Origin: Aquarana catesbeiana | Lineage: Eukaryota > Chordata > Amphibia > Anura > Ranidae | Assembly: GCF_042186555.1 (NCBI RefSeq) | Contig: NC_133328.1 | Coordinates: 620,075,592-620,139,591, forward strand | Direction: 5' to 3' | DNA: 64,000 nucleotides | Shown: piece after piece, positions 21,192 through 30,934 of the stretch | How positions within the stretch are numbered: position 1 is the stretch's first letter | Layout: the number at the start of each line of letters is the position of its first letter | Program-made: the position numbers and the translations under genes | Notes under the pieces: model-generated | What the model was told of the DNA's origin: nothing | Seen by the model: only the letters and a program-made list of their open reading frames with translations | Database searches by the model: none

Positions 21192-21885
21192 TAGACATGT
21201 GCACACTGAAATATTTCGTTTCGGAATTTCGTTTTTTGTCTGAAAAATAAATTTATTTAGTTACTCCTGAAATTCGTTTTTATTTATTTCGTATTTAGTT
21301 CATAATTGCATTCGTCCGAAAATCCAAATTAAGGTCAAATTTGTTATTGAAGGCTTATGGTGTCTGTCGAATGTTCAAAGAAGATTTGACGGAGAAGCTA
21401 AACTGTACGACGCCGTATAATTTACCTGCTCCGTCGAATCTTCTTAGAACTTTCAACAGACACCATAAGCCAAAGTACGTGTGTACTTAGTTCTAGCTAT
21501 TTTACTGTTCCTCCTCTTTGGTTACAATCAGCCAATAACATTCATCATCATCATTATTTTTATTTATCTTTTCTCCCCTACGTCAAATCTTTTCTCTCTA
21601 TGTCGAATCTTTTCTCTCTATGTAGAATAATCTTGGACTAATAGAGTTAAGGTTAGGCACATTCGACCACAGGTTTGATGGACAGATTCTTATTGTCATC
21701 ATCATGGTGAATCTCCTATCTATATCGAACAGTTGTAGCAACGAAAACGAAAATAAAGCATTTGTTTATGTCAGATCTTTCGTTTTTCGGATTCTGCACT
21801 TTCGTTATCGTTTGTTAAAACAATAAAGAAAATACCTTAAATTCGGATGAAAATGCATTCGGATGAAAACGAATGCACGTGTCTA
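21192..21885. mobile_element. hAT-like non-autonomous element, TIR TAGACATGTGCA, 8-bp TSD
   Basis: TAGACATGTGCA (21192-21203) and TGCACGTGTCTA (21874-21885) are inverted with one mismatch. TTGGGGAG and TTGGCGAG flank them, an 8-bp target duplication with one difference, as expected of hAT. The interior has a foldback: GGCTTATGGTGTCTGT near 21353 pairs with ACAGACACCATAAGCC near 21455. No transposase is present. Confidence 0.65.
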
Positions 21886-21969
21886 TTGGCGAGGAGACAC
21901 ACTGGATGGATCTCTACATATGTAAACAATGCAGAGCTCTGTCCTGTCAGCAGGGTTGTGCTGGATTTT

Positions 21970-22460
21970 CAGTGCTCCTTGCTGCAAAGACCAGTTATAG
22001 GTGGGGGCAGTGGCCACTTGTTTGTACTTTTAATATATTGGTCAGGCAATGCACTGATACCTTTGCTGCCATTGTGCTATGTGCTGGGTGTTCATTGCAC
22101 CCCTGTACCTTAAAAGAGGGGTGGGCTCCTTCCAGGCTCACCTCCCCTCTGCCTATCCATTAAAATGTATGTGCTTCCATTGTGGAGACTCTCAGAAGTT
22201 AGAGTTAGGACTACAGAAAATTGGGTGCCTTGGTGGGGCCTGTAGCTTATGCATGTATTTGCAAATATGTACAGACTAAACCCCTGTTTTTAATGCATAT
22301 TGTAAGACAGGTTAGTTTGGTTGGTTCCTGGCTGGTCAGTAAGTTGAGCTTGGAAATCTTTTTGTATTTGTTTGACATACATGGCCCTTCCATGTGCTCC
22401 TTGCTGTAAAGACCAGTTATAGGTGGGGCACAGCACACTGTACAAACAAAAATACTGGTT
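21970..22460 (+). repeat. Direct repeat of ~70 bp, 420 bp apart
   Basis: GTGCTCCTTGCTG(C/T)AAAGACC followed by AGTTATAGGTGGGG occurs at about 21972 and 22392. The copies may delimit a short LTR-like or duplicated block. Between them I see no domain. Confidence 0.4.
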
Positions 22461-23280
22461 AAGCTCACGTTTAACCCTTTGATCGCCCTAGCTGTTTAAC
22501 TCCTTCCCAGCCAGTGTCATTAGTACAGTGACAGTGCATATTTTTAGCATTGATCACTGTATTAGTGTCACTGTTTCCCACAAAGTGTGAGGTAGTGTTA
22601 GTTTGTCCACCTCAAATTCGCATTCCGCTATAAGTCCCTGATTGACGCAGTTACTAGTGTAGCACCCTGGTGCTAAACGGGGCTGCTGTTACAGACTGTC
22701 TGGGAGTGCCTGGCGAGTAGAAGGAGACCTCTCATACAGCCCCGGCTCAAGGACCACTGGAGTTGCAAATGTGGCTGCGAGAGCACAGTGAGGTAAGAGC
22801 GCCTGCAAAGTCCTCTGTTGGTAGAGGTAGTGACAGCTGATGAGTAGCAGGACCAGACTGGATTGCTGAGCAGCAGAAGGTAGCAGGAACACCTAATGCA
22901 GGTATGCTGTGGATGCAGGAAAGCGGATGCAGGTAAGTTGTAGATGCAGGACGGCAGTACTGGAGCTACACAGGCTGGAAGCAAAAGACTGGATCAGAAT
23001 CAGACAAGCTAGGTCATACACAGAGGATCAGTCTATCATAAACAACAGGCAGAGAATGGTCAGAGTTTAAGCTGGGTTTCGCAACATGAAATTAGGCAGA
23101 CAGGCAGGAATAATCAGGGTCAGAGTAAGCCAAAGATCAGGACTGGAGACAGCAGCATGGTCAGAAAGCCGGGTCAAATACTGGATCAGATACAGGCACA
23201 GGATCAGAACACGGAGTAAAGCTGCAGATCAGACAGCAGCTGCACTAGTGCAGCTGCTGTCTTTATATAGGCCATTTGGC

Positions 23281-23312
23281 CAGATGACGGCTCTTTAGCA
23301 GAAACGTGTCGG
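23281..23312 (+). ncRNA. Hammerhead-like motif at the element's 5' end
   Basis: CAGATGAC stands for CTGATGAG (two changes, one of them in the conserved box). Stem II pairs GCT with AGC around CTTT. GAAAC is at 23301-23305, followed by GTGTC (cleavage triplet GTC). The motif starts at the first base of the insert, so the 5' strand of stem I would be supplied by the target. Confidence 0.4.
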
Positions 23313-24271
23313 ATGGACTCTCCATTATTACCGCAACTTGATCTTTGTATTTTGATGATCTATGAATATGTGAGTTTATTTTCTATACTTTTAGTAAACT
23401 AGTGTCTACGTTATTACTCTATGTGAGTTTTTTCATCCATTTTTCGCATGGCATATGAAATTTCGTTTGTGGCCTTCCATTGAGATATTACTTTCCATGA
23501 ATGTTGAGGACAACAGTGGACAATAAATAGCCGCCCTGTTTTGGAATCGATTGAGGATATCGAAAGGGGGTTTTCTGACCAGTTGGTCTCTTTGCCTTTT
23601 TTGACTTGGATGACATAAGTCTCCCCAAGTCAACAACCTCTGGTAAGCCTCTAATACCTTCAGGTGACGGCTCTTTCCACCATTATTACCCTTCCTGGTT
23701 ATTTTGGTCGCCTTTAAACTTCTACCCAGCCTCCTCACATACCCTTCACTTTAATCTGCGAGTAAACATGTGTGTCTAAGGAGTTATATTCTTGCGACCT
23801 GTTGGTCTCACAGCCTCTTGTGACTTGGTCGGCATAAGTCGTTCCAGGTCATTTGTTTCTGGTAAGCACCCTAAGACCCTGGGTGGTGCTTTTCTCACTC
23901 CCTCTACAATTTCCTTCATCATTGGTGGACTTTGATAATTTGGTTCCCTGTGGTGCTAATCCCATTCAAGACTTTTTTGGACTGTATTTGCTTTTTTCTA
24001 CATGTTTATTTATATTTGTATCACTGTTCACATGGTTTGATATCTTTATAATTTATATATTATATATACAGTGTACCATTTCCATTCATATCAACACTGC
24101 AGGGGTTTTTACACATTGGTTCACATTTTTTGTATACTATATATGTATTCATCTAGCCTTTTCACACTAATACCTAACTATATGGTATGTCATTATTTGT
24201 ATATATACTTTATTTGGCTTTGAGATGTCATTTGTTTGGAGTTTATAGTGCCACACTTTTCTTTATACATC
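23281..24271 (+). mobile_element. 991-bp hammerhead-bearing retroposed element, 15-bp TSD
   Basis: TATAGGCCATTTGGC is present at 23266-23280 and 24272-24286, an exact 15-bp target duplication. The insert begins with a hammerhead-like motif and has two related blocks (23573-23710 and 23795-23890) sharing GACTTGG, GGCATAAGTC or GACATAAGTC, and TCTGGTAAGC, so part of it is a tandem duplication. The 3' half is AT-rich with TATATA tracts. No reverse transcriptase is encoded. A Penelope-related non-autonomous element is the favoured reading. Confidence 0.65.
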
Positions 24272-25346
24272 TATAGGCCATTTGGCGCCAGCATAAATGG
24301 CTAACGTGTGTGCGTATTTTCTCGCATGCACATATGCGTTCTCCTGTTAGCGCTAATGTGTGTTTACCTGTTAGCGCCAATATTCCCGCGCATGCGCATA
24401 GGCTTTAGCCTATGCCCGGCAAGACAGGCACCTGCTAATGCACATCTACGCATGTCATGTCCCTGACATTTGATAATAAAACTAGTTGTGCTAGGTGGTA
24501 ACTAGCCTGGCTAATTAGTAGTCTTTGATCCACTGATTTCTGTCCTAAGTCTGAGTTCAATTTGTAGTCTCTCTCTTCTGTCAATAGGTGGCACTGTTGC
24601 TTTTGGCATTTGGATGATAGATTACAGTGAATTTGGGTGATGAGTAAATAAGTTGTCTCAGCCAGGAGATTCTTTTGGGCCGATTTGCATGCTGGGATAG
24701 GTTATTTATTTGGGAGGAGTCAGGTGATCGGGGTTCTTCCCGTCCGGGGATGAGGCCTGGGTGGATGTGTGTCAAACAGCTACTTGCTGCTAGGCCTGAA
24801 GCCTATCCAGGAGTCCTACTGGCTGCTGGGTTTACGTGAGGCCTATCCAGTAATTCAAGGGTCCGCAAAGGAGGAGCAGCCTAGGTTAAGCCCGAAGCCT
24901 GGGACCGAACCACAATTGTTAGAGGCTCAACCAGAGGGGAGCAACTGTAGAAGCAGTTGCCCGAGGGACAACCACTCATGTTTCCAGAGACAAGTTTGGA
25001 AGTGATGAAGTTCTAAAGGAGTACCAGAGCAGATGCTTCACTAGCCAGGGATGGTGAGCTAAGTGACAAAGCTTCAGTGGAGACTCATCCAGGAATACAG
25101 CGGGTAGCTGTGAGCAAAGCTTGAAGATAAGTACAGCGGTTAGCTGTGGGTGAAGCTCAAGGTATCCAGCAGGTAGCTAAGAGTCCAAGAAGTCTAGTGA
25201 GAGATGGTGAGCTGAGCTTGAGGACCTGCAGTGGGATACTCTGAGTTAAACTGGAAGATTTACAGTGAGCTTACTGAGAGAGAAGTTGTTGCTATAGGAG
25301 ACAGCAGTTGCTATAAGATACAGATTGCTGCATTCAGCTTAAAGGC

Positions 25347-27489
25347 CATAGTTGCCAACATTGTAAAAAATTGTAAAGGGACACTTTTTTGTCTGTAGGT
25401 GGAGTCTTATTATAATTAGGGGGTGGGGCATTCATTTTAAGGCGTGGTGTAGAAGAAAAAGGAAAAACGCAGGGCGCGTAGTGCGGCATGGCACAAATTG
25501 GGCGTGGTTTAACCCAAATAGCAGGCGCGGCTTAAATGGGGCGTAACTCAAAGGGGTGTGGTCCGAGTCTGAGACGAACGAGGGATGGAGGGAGAAAGAA
25601 AGAAAGAGATAGGGAGGGAAGGAGAGAGAAGGAAGGAAAGAAGGAGGGATGGACAGACAACAGGCCCAGATCCTACAACACAATAGAAATATGTGTATTT
25701 CAGAAAGTTTAACAATCAGCAAATAAAGATATTCCAAACACCTGGTATTAGCTCTTCAATCATTACGGCACCATGGTTGTTATGGTGTCAGGATGATTGA
25801 AGCGCATTATTTCTATAAGATTAAATAATTCAACTCACTATAATGCCGAATTAGTGGGAGCCCTTAGCATATTACTTGTCACGTCGCCTGCCACCAGATG
25901 CCATCCCCAGCGGAGTCCCTCCTTACATCAGGTGTCCCCAGCTGAGTGCCTCCTTACATCAGGTGTCCCCAGCGGAGTGCCTCCATACATCAGGTGTTCC
26001 CAGTGGAGTGCCTCCTTACATCAGGTGTCCCCAGCGGAGTGCCTCCTTACATCAGGGTTCCACAGCAATGTGCTTCCTTACATCAGGCGTCCCCAGCGGA
26101 GTGCTTCCTTACATTTACATCAGGTGTCCCCAGCGGAGTGCCTCCTTACATCAGGTGTCCCCAGCGGAGTGCCTCCTTACATCAGGTAACCCCAGCGGAG
26201 TGCCTCCATACATCAGGTGTCCCCAGCGGAGTGCCTCTTTACATCAGGGTTCCTCAGCAATGTGCTTCCTTACATCAGGCGTCCCCAGCGGAGTGCCTCC
26301 TTACATTTACATCAGGTGTCCCCAGCGGAGTGCCTCCTTACATCAGGTGTCCCCAGTGGAGTGCCTCCTTACATCAAGTGTCCCCAGCAGAGTGCCTCCT
26401 TACATCAGATGTCCCCAGCGGAGTCCCTCCTTACATCAGGTGTCCCCAGCAGAGTGCCTCCTTATAATAGGGGTCCCCAGCAGACTGCTTCCTTACATCA
26501 GGCATTCCCAGCAAAGTGCCTCCTTACATCAGGCGTCCCCAGCAGAGTGCCTCCTTACATCAGGCTTCCCCAGCGGTATGCCTCCTTACATCAGGTGTCC
26601 CCAGCGGTGTGCCTCCTTACATCAGGTGTCCCCAGCGGAGTGCCTCCTTACATCAGGCATCCCACGCAGAGTGTCTCCTTACATCAAGCATCCCCAGCGG
26701 AGTGCCTCCTTACATCAGGTGTCCCCAGCGGAGTGCCTCCTTACATCAGGAGTCCCCACCGGAGTGTCTCCTTACATCAGGAGTCCTCAGCGGAGTGCCT
26801 CCTTACATCTGGCATCCCCAGTGGAGTCCCTCCTTACATCAGGTGTCCCCAGGCAGCGGAGTGCTTCCTTACATCAGGTGTCCCCAGGCAGCGGAGTGCT
26901 TCCTTACATCAGGTGTCCCCAGGCAGTGGAGTGCTTCCTTACATCAGGTGTCCCCAGGCAGCTGAGTGCTTCCTTACATATGGTGTGCCGAGTGCAGTAC
27001 AGTGCCTTGGCTCTGCCTCTCACAGAGCGGTGTTGTGCCAATATCAGTTCCCCCTGGCTCTCAGCTGAGATCGGAACTCCAGCCCTCTGCACTGCAGCTC
27101 CTCCCACTCGTCCCCGTGCGCACCCCCCCCCCCCCCCCCGGTTTTCATGGGGAAAACTGTCCCAGTACAACACCATGAAAACAGGGGGCGCAGACGGGGG
27201 CGGGGGCGGTAGACAGTCAAGTAACATTGCGAGGGAGAGTGGAAGGAGCTGCATTGTAGAGGGCTGGAGGGGCAGAGTTCGGATTTGAGCTGAGAGTTAG
27301 GGGGAAATAGGAAAGAGATTTCGCAGCGGCCATATTTATGGAACCAGAAGCAGCTCCGATGCCAAAAACAGTCCCGATTTCCCGGGATAAAAGCAAAATC
27401 CCAGGATTATAATCGGGACAGCCTCTGATCGGGACAAGGGTCCCAAAATCAGCATTGTACTGGGAAAATTGGGACTGTTGGCAAGTATG
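25347..27489 (+). mobile_element. Element A: CATAGTTGCCAACA-ended repeat with 31-bp minisatellite
   Basis: The left end CATAGTTGCCAACA and the right end TGTTGGCAAGTATG are inverted repeats, flanked by AAAGGC on both sides (25341-25346, 27490-27495). From left to right it holds a pyrimidine/purine block with GTGGTTTAACC words, GAAGG tracts, a single-copy part with CATTACGGCACCATGG, the minisatellite, a C run at 27127-27139, and a G-rich tail with TCCCGATTTCCCGGGA. A second copy in reverse (element B, 44125-50813) shares all these landmarks. No transposase or reverse transcriptase is seen. The class is unknown; the ends and 6-7-bp duplications fit a DNA element of uncertain superfamily. Confidence 0.7.
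25905..26985 (+). repeat. 31-bp minisatellite, about 35 copies
   Basis: The unit is GCCTCCTTACATCAGGTGTC followed by CCCAGCGGAGT. Variants insert TTACAT (37 bp) or AGGC (35 bp, last four copies). Two blocks of about 190 bp containing GGGTTCC(A/T)CAGCAATGTG repeat as higher-order units. Because 31 is not a multiple of 3 and the unit has no stop in any plus frame, three long open frames (including one of 470 codons) cross it. They are artefacts. Confidence 0.9.
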
Positions 27490-28128
27490 AAAGGCCCTTT
27501 TTCTGTATTGCTGTCTGCCTAGTTCTATTTTTGTCTGCAGAGTTTGTCTTAATTGCATTTGCCCAAGGGTGTCCTGTCACCTAACACTCTCTCCCACCGT
27601 TCCTGTTAAGAGAAATAAAATCTCTGTTCTTTTTTACCAAAAGTGACTATCGCCCAATAATTTCACCTTGCACCACACCCACTATGCCTAGTAACCTGCT
27701 CCCTGAGGAGGAATGATAGTTCTCTCTGGGAGTCACCATAAGGCCCTTGGAAGTTGGGGAGACCACTACACTAGTATAAAAATAACTAAAAACTTCAGTA
27801 TATTTACCATAGTTTGTAGACGCTATAACCTTTGTGAAAACCTATTGATATAAGCTCATTGAGATATTTTTTTAGCAGAATACATATTGGCCTAAATTTA
27901 TGAAGAAATTAGATTTTTTACATTTTTTCATTGGATATGTTTTATAACAGAAAATAAAAAATATTGTTTTGTGTTTTTCAAAATTGTCGGTATTTCTTTT
28001 GTTTTAGTACAAAAAAATAGAAAAAACCCAGAGGTGGTCAAATAGCACCAAAAGAAAGCTCTATTTGTGGGAAAAAAATGACATAAATTTAATTTATGTA
28101 CAGCATTGCAAGATCGTGCAATTGTCAG

Positions 28129-29070
28129 TTAACCACTTCATCCTAGGAAGATTTGGCTGCTGAATGACTGGTCCATTTTTTTCGATTTGGCACTGCGGCG
28201 CTTTAACTGACAATTGCGCGGTCGTGCGACGTTGTACCCAAACAAAATTGACATCCTTTTTTTCCCACAAATAGAGCTTTCTTTTGGTGGTATTTGATCA
28301 TCTCTGCGGTTTTAATTTTTTGCACTATAAACAAAAAAAGAGCGACAATTTTGAAAAAAAAACAATACTTTTTACTATAATAAATATCCCCCAAAAATAT
28401 TTAAAAAATAATAATTTTTTCCTCAGTTTAGGCCGATATGTATTCTTCTCCATATTTTTGGTAAAAAAAAAAATCACAATAAGTGTATATTGATTGGTTT
28501 GCGCAAAAGTTATAGTGTCTGCAAAACAGGGGATAGTTTTATGGCATTTTTATTATTAATTTTTTTGTTTATTAGTAATGGCGATTTTTATTGTGACTGC
28601 GACATTATGGCAGACACAGCGGACACTTTTGACACTATTTTGGGACCGTTGTCATTTATACAGTGATCAGTGCTATAAAAATGCACTGATTACTGTGTAA
28701 ATGACACTGGCAGGGAAGAGGTTAACCACTAGGGGGTGATGAAGGGGTTAAGTGTGTCCTAGGGAGTGATTCTAACTGTGGGGGGGGGGGGGGGCTACCT
28801 AGGACATGACAGAGATCACTGCTCCCGATCACAGGGAGCAGTAGATCTCTGTCGTTACACAAGGCAGAACGGGGAAATGCCTTGTTTACATAGGCATCAC
28901 CCCGTTCTACCTCTCCACACCACAATCGCGGGCCGCCGGAGAACATTGAGTTCCCAGGACCCGCGGCGTGCTCAAAAGGTGGCAGATTTAAAGGGGCGTA
29001 CCTGTCTGCCCATTTGCCTGCCTGTGCCATTCTGCCGACGTACATCTGTGTGCGGCAGTTGGCAAGCGGT
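28129..29070 (+). repeat. W repeat, plus copy, head to head with the minus copy
   Basis: It starts TTAACCACTTCATCCTAGG and contains ACAATTGCGCGGTCGTGCGA, CCCACAAATAGAGCTTTCTT and GTGATCAGTGCTATAAAAATG, then a GC-rich block (28900-29000) and CAAGCGGTTAAAG. The preceding 200 bp are the same sequence in reverse complement, so 27925-28400 is a large palindrome. A partial reversed copy (GTGCCGTATCGCAAAAAGTG) follows at 29080-29125. Confidence 0.65.
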
Positions 29071-29130
29071 TAAAGTAACGCAGTGCCGTATCGCAAAAAG
29101 TGGCCTGGTCATTAAGGAGGGGGGGGGGGG

Positions 29131-29726
29131 GTAGACCTAAGGTCAAGTGATTATAAAAAAACTCACTTGCATTACGTTCAGTAACTTTCAATTTGATTTA
29201 GAATTTTTTTCCTTCCCAGTTTTTTTAGTGAGATTTAACAAGTTTATTCTTTTCAATTGCATGTACAAAGGCAACTGGAATAAATGTCTTGCACATCCTG
29301 TTTTGACATTTGTGACACACCTGACCACTTGCATGATATTTTTTGCCATATCAGCCACATCTACCAAACATTTCTTTCAACTTTTTTTTTGTGCAACCTC
29401 TATCTAATTGCTCCTGTCAATCAGGAATGGGTGCTTTGGCTATTTCATGCACTGGTTCAGCCATTAGTTTAAATTATGCATGACTTGATTCATTGGCTTT
29501 TGCAAATGTCAATGGCTCTGCTAACAGTAACATCCATTCTCCTGTTCTTCAAGGAAGTTTGTTCCAAATACAAATGTATCGCAAATCATTTGATCAATAT
29601 TAAAGAATGCAGAAAAGCATGACCTTCAAACTTTGGAAAAAAAAAACATGTGTGTAGCTAAGTCGCTCAGGCTAGTCCATCTGATTTAAACTGTATCTAA
29701 TGCCAAAACTTTGATTTTGACATACA
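29131..29726. other. No gene seen
   Basis: Moderately AT-rich sequence without repeat words found elsewhere in the window. Short plus frames rich in Phe and Cys are unsupported. It may be single-copy. Confidence 0.4.
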
Positions 29727-30108
29727 GTATCTCACAAAAGTGAGTACACCCCTCACATTTTTGTAAATATTTTATTATATCTTTTCATGTGACAACACTG
29801 AAGAAATGACACTTTGCTACAATGTAAAGCAGTGAGTGCACAGCTTGTATAACAGTGTAAATTTGCTGTCCCCTCAATATAACTCAACACACAGCCATTA
29901 ATGTCTAAACCGCTGGCAACAAAAGTGAGTACACCCCTAAGTGAAAATGTCCAAATTGGGCCCAAAGTGTCAATATTTTGTGTGGCCACCATTATTTTCC
30001 AGCACTGTCTTAACCCTCTTGGGCATGGACTTCACCAGAGCTTCACAGGTTGCTACTGGAGTCCTCTTCCACTTCTCCATGATGACATCACAGAGCTGGT
30101 GGATGTTA
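29727..30108 (-). pseudogene. Tc1-like element, one end plus transposase C-terminus
   Basis: CAGTATCTCACAAAAGTGAG directly after a TA begins a terminal repeat with a second AAAAGTGAGTACACCCC at 29918, the outer and inner direct repeats typical of Tc1 terminal inverted repeats. The minus strand then encodes the C-terminal end of a transposase in a broken frame (MEKWKRTPVATCEALVKSMP, 30008-30078). The sequence is cut at about 30108. The other end and the catalytic core are missing. Confidence 0.7.
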
Positions 30109-30112
30109 GAGT

Positions 30113-30690
30113 AGGGTTGCCACCTGTACGGGAATGACCCGGACAGTCCGGGTTTTGACAGCTGTGCCCGTTTTTCTCTCCTCCTGAGACCCAAACACAG
30201 CAGCATAGGCTCCAGCCAGTCTGGGAAGTGGGTGTTCATACCTCCAGCCCACGCCCACTAGCAGCATAGCCACCCTGTAGCTGACTGCGCTCCGCCTCCG
30301 TCCTTTGTCTCCCGCAAGCAGCGCAACCCCGCCTCCTGTCGCTGGATGCACACTCTCCCGCCAACAGCACCTGCCCCCCCCAACGGCTCCTGTCCTGTGG
30401 CTTCAGTGGTGAGTGTTCCCCTTCATCCACCTCTCCCCCTGTCAATGTGCCAATGCCGATCAGCAAATGCAGTCTGCCCTGAGTGTACTCTCTCCTGCCA
30501 GCAGCAGGATCCCCCCCTCCTTCCCCTGCTCCAGCAGGGCTAATGTTTTTTGGCAGTTTCACTGCCACTGGTAATTGGTGAATGGTGACAGTGGTGTGTT
30601 GGACCCGGTCCGGTACCCCTCGCCCCTGTCACTGCAGCGCTAGGCTAATGAATCCTGAATGCTGCAGCTCACTGTGAGTTCTCTTCCCCC
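30113..30690. repeat. Dispersed repeat, GTTGCCACCTGTACGGG start
   Basis: The block begins GGGTTGCCACCTGTACGGGA with CCCGGACAGTCCGGGTT, a small palindrome, and becomes GC-rich. It is not coding despite overlapping frames on both strands. Class unknown. Confidence 0.35.
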
Positions 30691-30699
30691 AGCACCAAG

Positions 30700-30925
30700 C
30701 CAGCCCCCCTTCTCTGTCAGCCCCCCTCCTCTCTGTCAGCTCCTCTCCTTTCTGTCAGCCTCCCTCCTCTCTGTCAGCCTCCCTCCTCTCTGTCAGCCCC
30801 CCTTCTCTCGTGTCAGCCCCCCTCCTCCCGTGTCAGCCCCCCTCCTCCCGTGTCAGCCCCCCTCCTCCCGTGTCAGCCCCCCTCCTCCCGTGTCAGCCCC
30901 CCTCCTCTCGTGTCAGCCCCCCTCC
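30700..30925 (+). repeat. 20-bp C-rich minisatellite
   Basis: Units of CCCCCTCCTCCCGTGTCAGC are repeated about six times exactly, preceded by CTCTCTGTCAG variants. The Pro-Ser rich frames at 30659-31043 come from this array. Confidence 0.9.
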
Positions 30926-30934
30926 TCAATCACA

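Larger units (their letters stand above)
22676..24487 (+). mobile_element. GC-rich insert inside the solo LTR, 6-bp TSD
   Basis: GTGCTA occurs at 22670-22675 and 24488-24493, and the LTR sequence is continuous across them. The body is purine-rich, with AGACTGGATCAGA and GGTCAGAAAGCCGGGTCAAA words like those in the LTR-like element at 42699-43580 (GGAAGCCGGGTCAGATAAC), and it has a GC-rich 3' part (CGCGCATGCGCATAGG). It is itself interrupted by the hammerhead element at 23281-24271. A distant relative of the 42.7-kb element is likely. No protein is encoded. Confidence 0.5.
22658..27770 (+). mobile_element. Solo LTR (TGTAG...CTACA) with nested insertions, TSD CTAG
   Basis: TGTAGCACCCTGGTGCTA at the left and GACCACTACA at the right have the same ends as the LTR at 6744-7970, and CTAG flanks both sides (22654-22657, 27771-27774). 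The LTR body is split into 22658-22675, 24488-25346 and 27490-27770, about 1.16 kb in all, close to the 1.23 kb of the other LTR. Shared words include GGAGGAGTCAGGTGATCGG and AGGGTGTCCTG. No internal region or second LTR is present, so it is a solo LTR left by recombination. Confidence 0.7.
22455..28128 (-). repeat. W repeat (minus), split by an LTR element at 22658-27770
   Basis: The two outer pieces (22455-22657 and 27771-28128) join to give one W repeat in reverse orientation. TTGTCAGTTAACCACTTC at its end abuts the next copy, and CACAAATAGAGC-type words appear complemented (GCTCTATTTGTGGG). The uninterrupted text would read GACGCAGTTACTAGTATAAA. The copy faces the plus-strand copy at 28129 head to head. 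Confidence 0.65.

Noticed and set aside
25876..27288. 470-codon open frame
   Set aside because: It is produced by the 31-bp minisatellite of element A, which is open in three frames at once, and runs on into poly-C and G-rich sequence. No domain.
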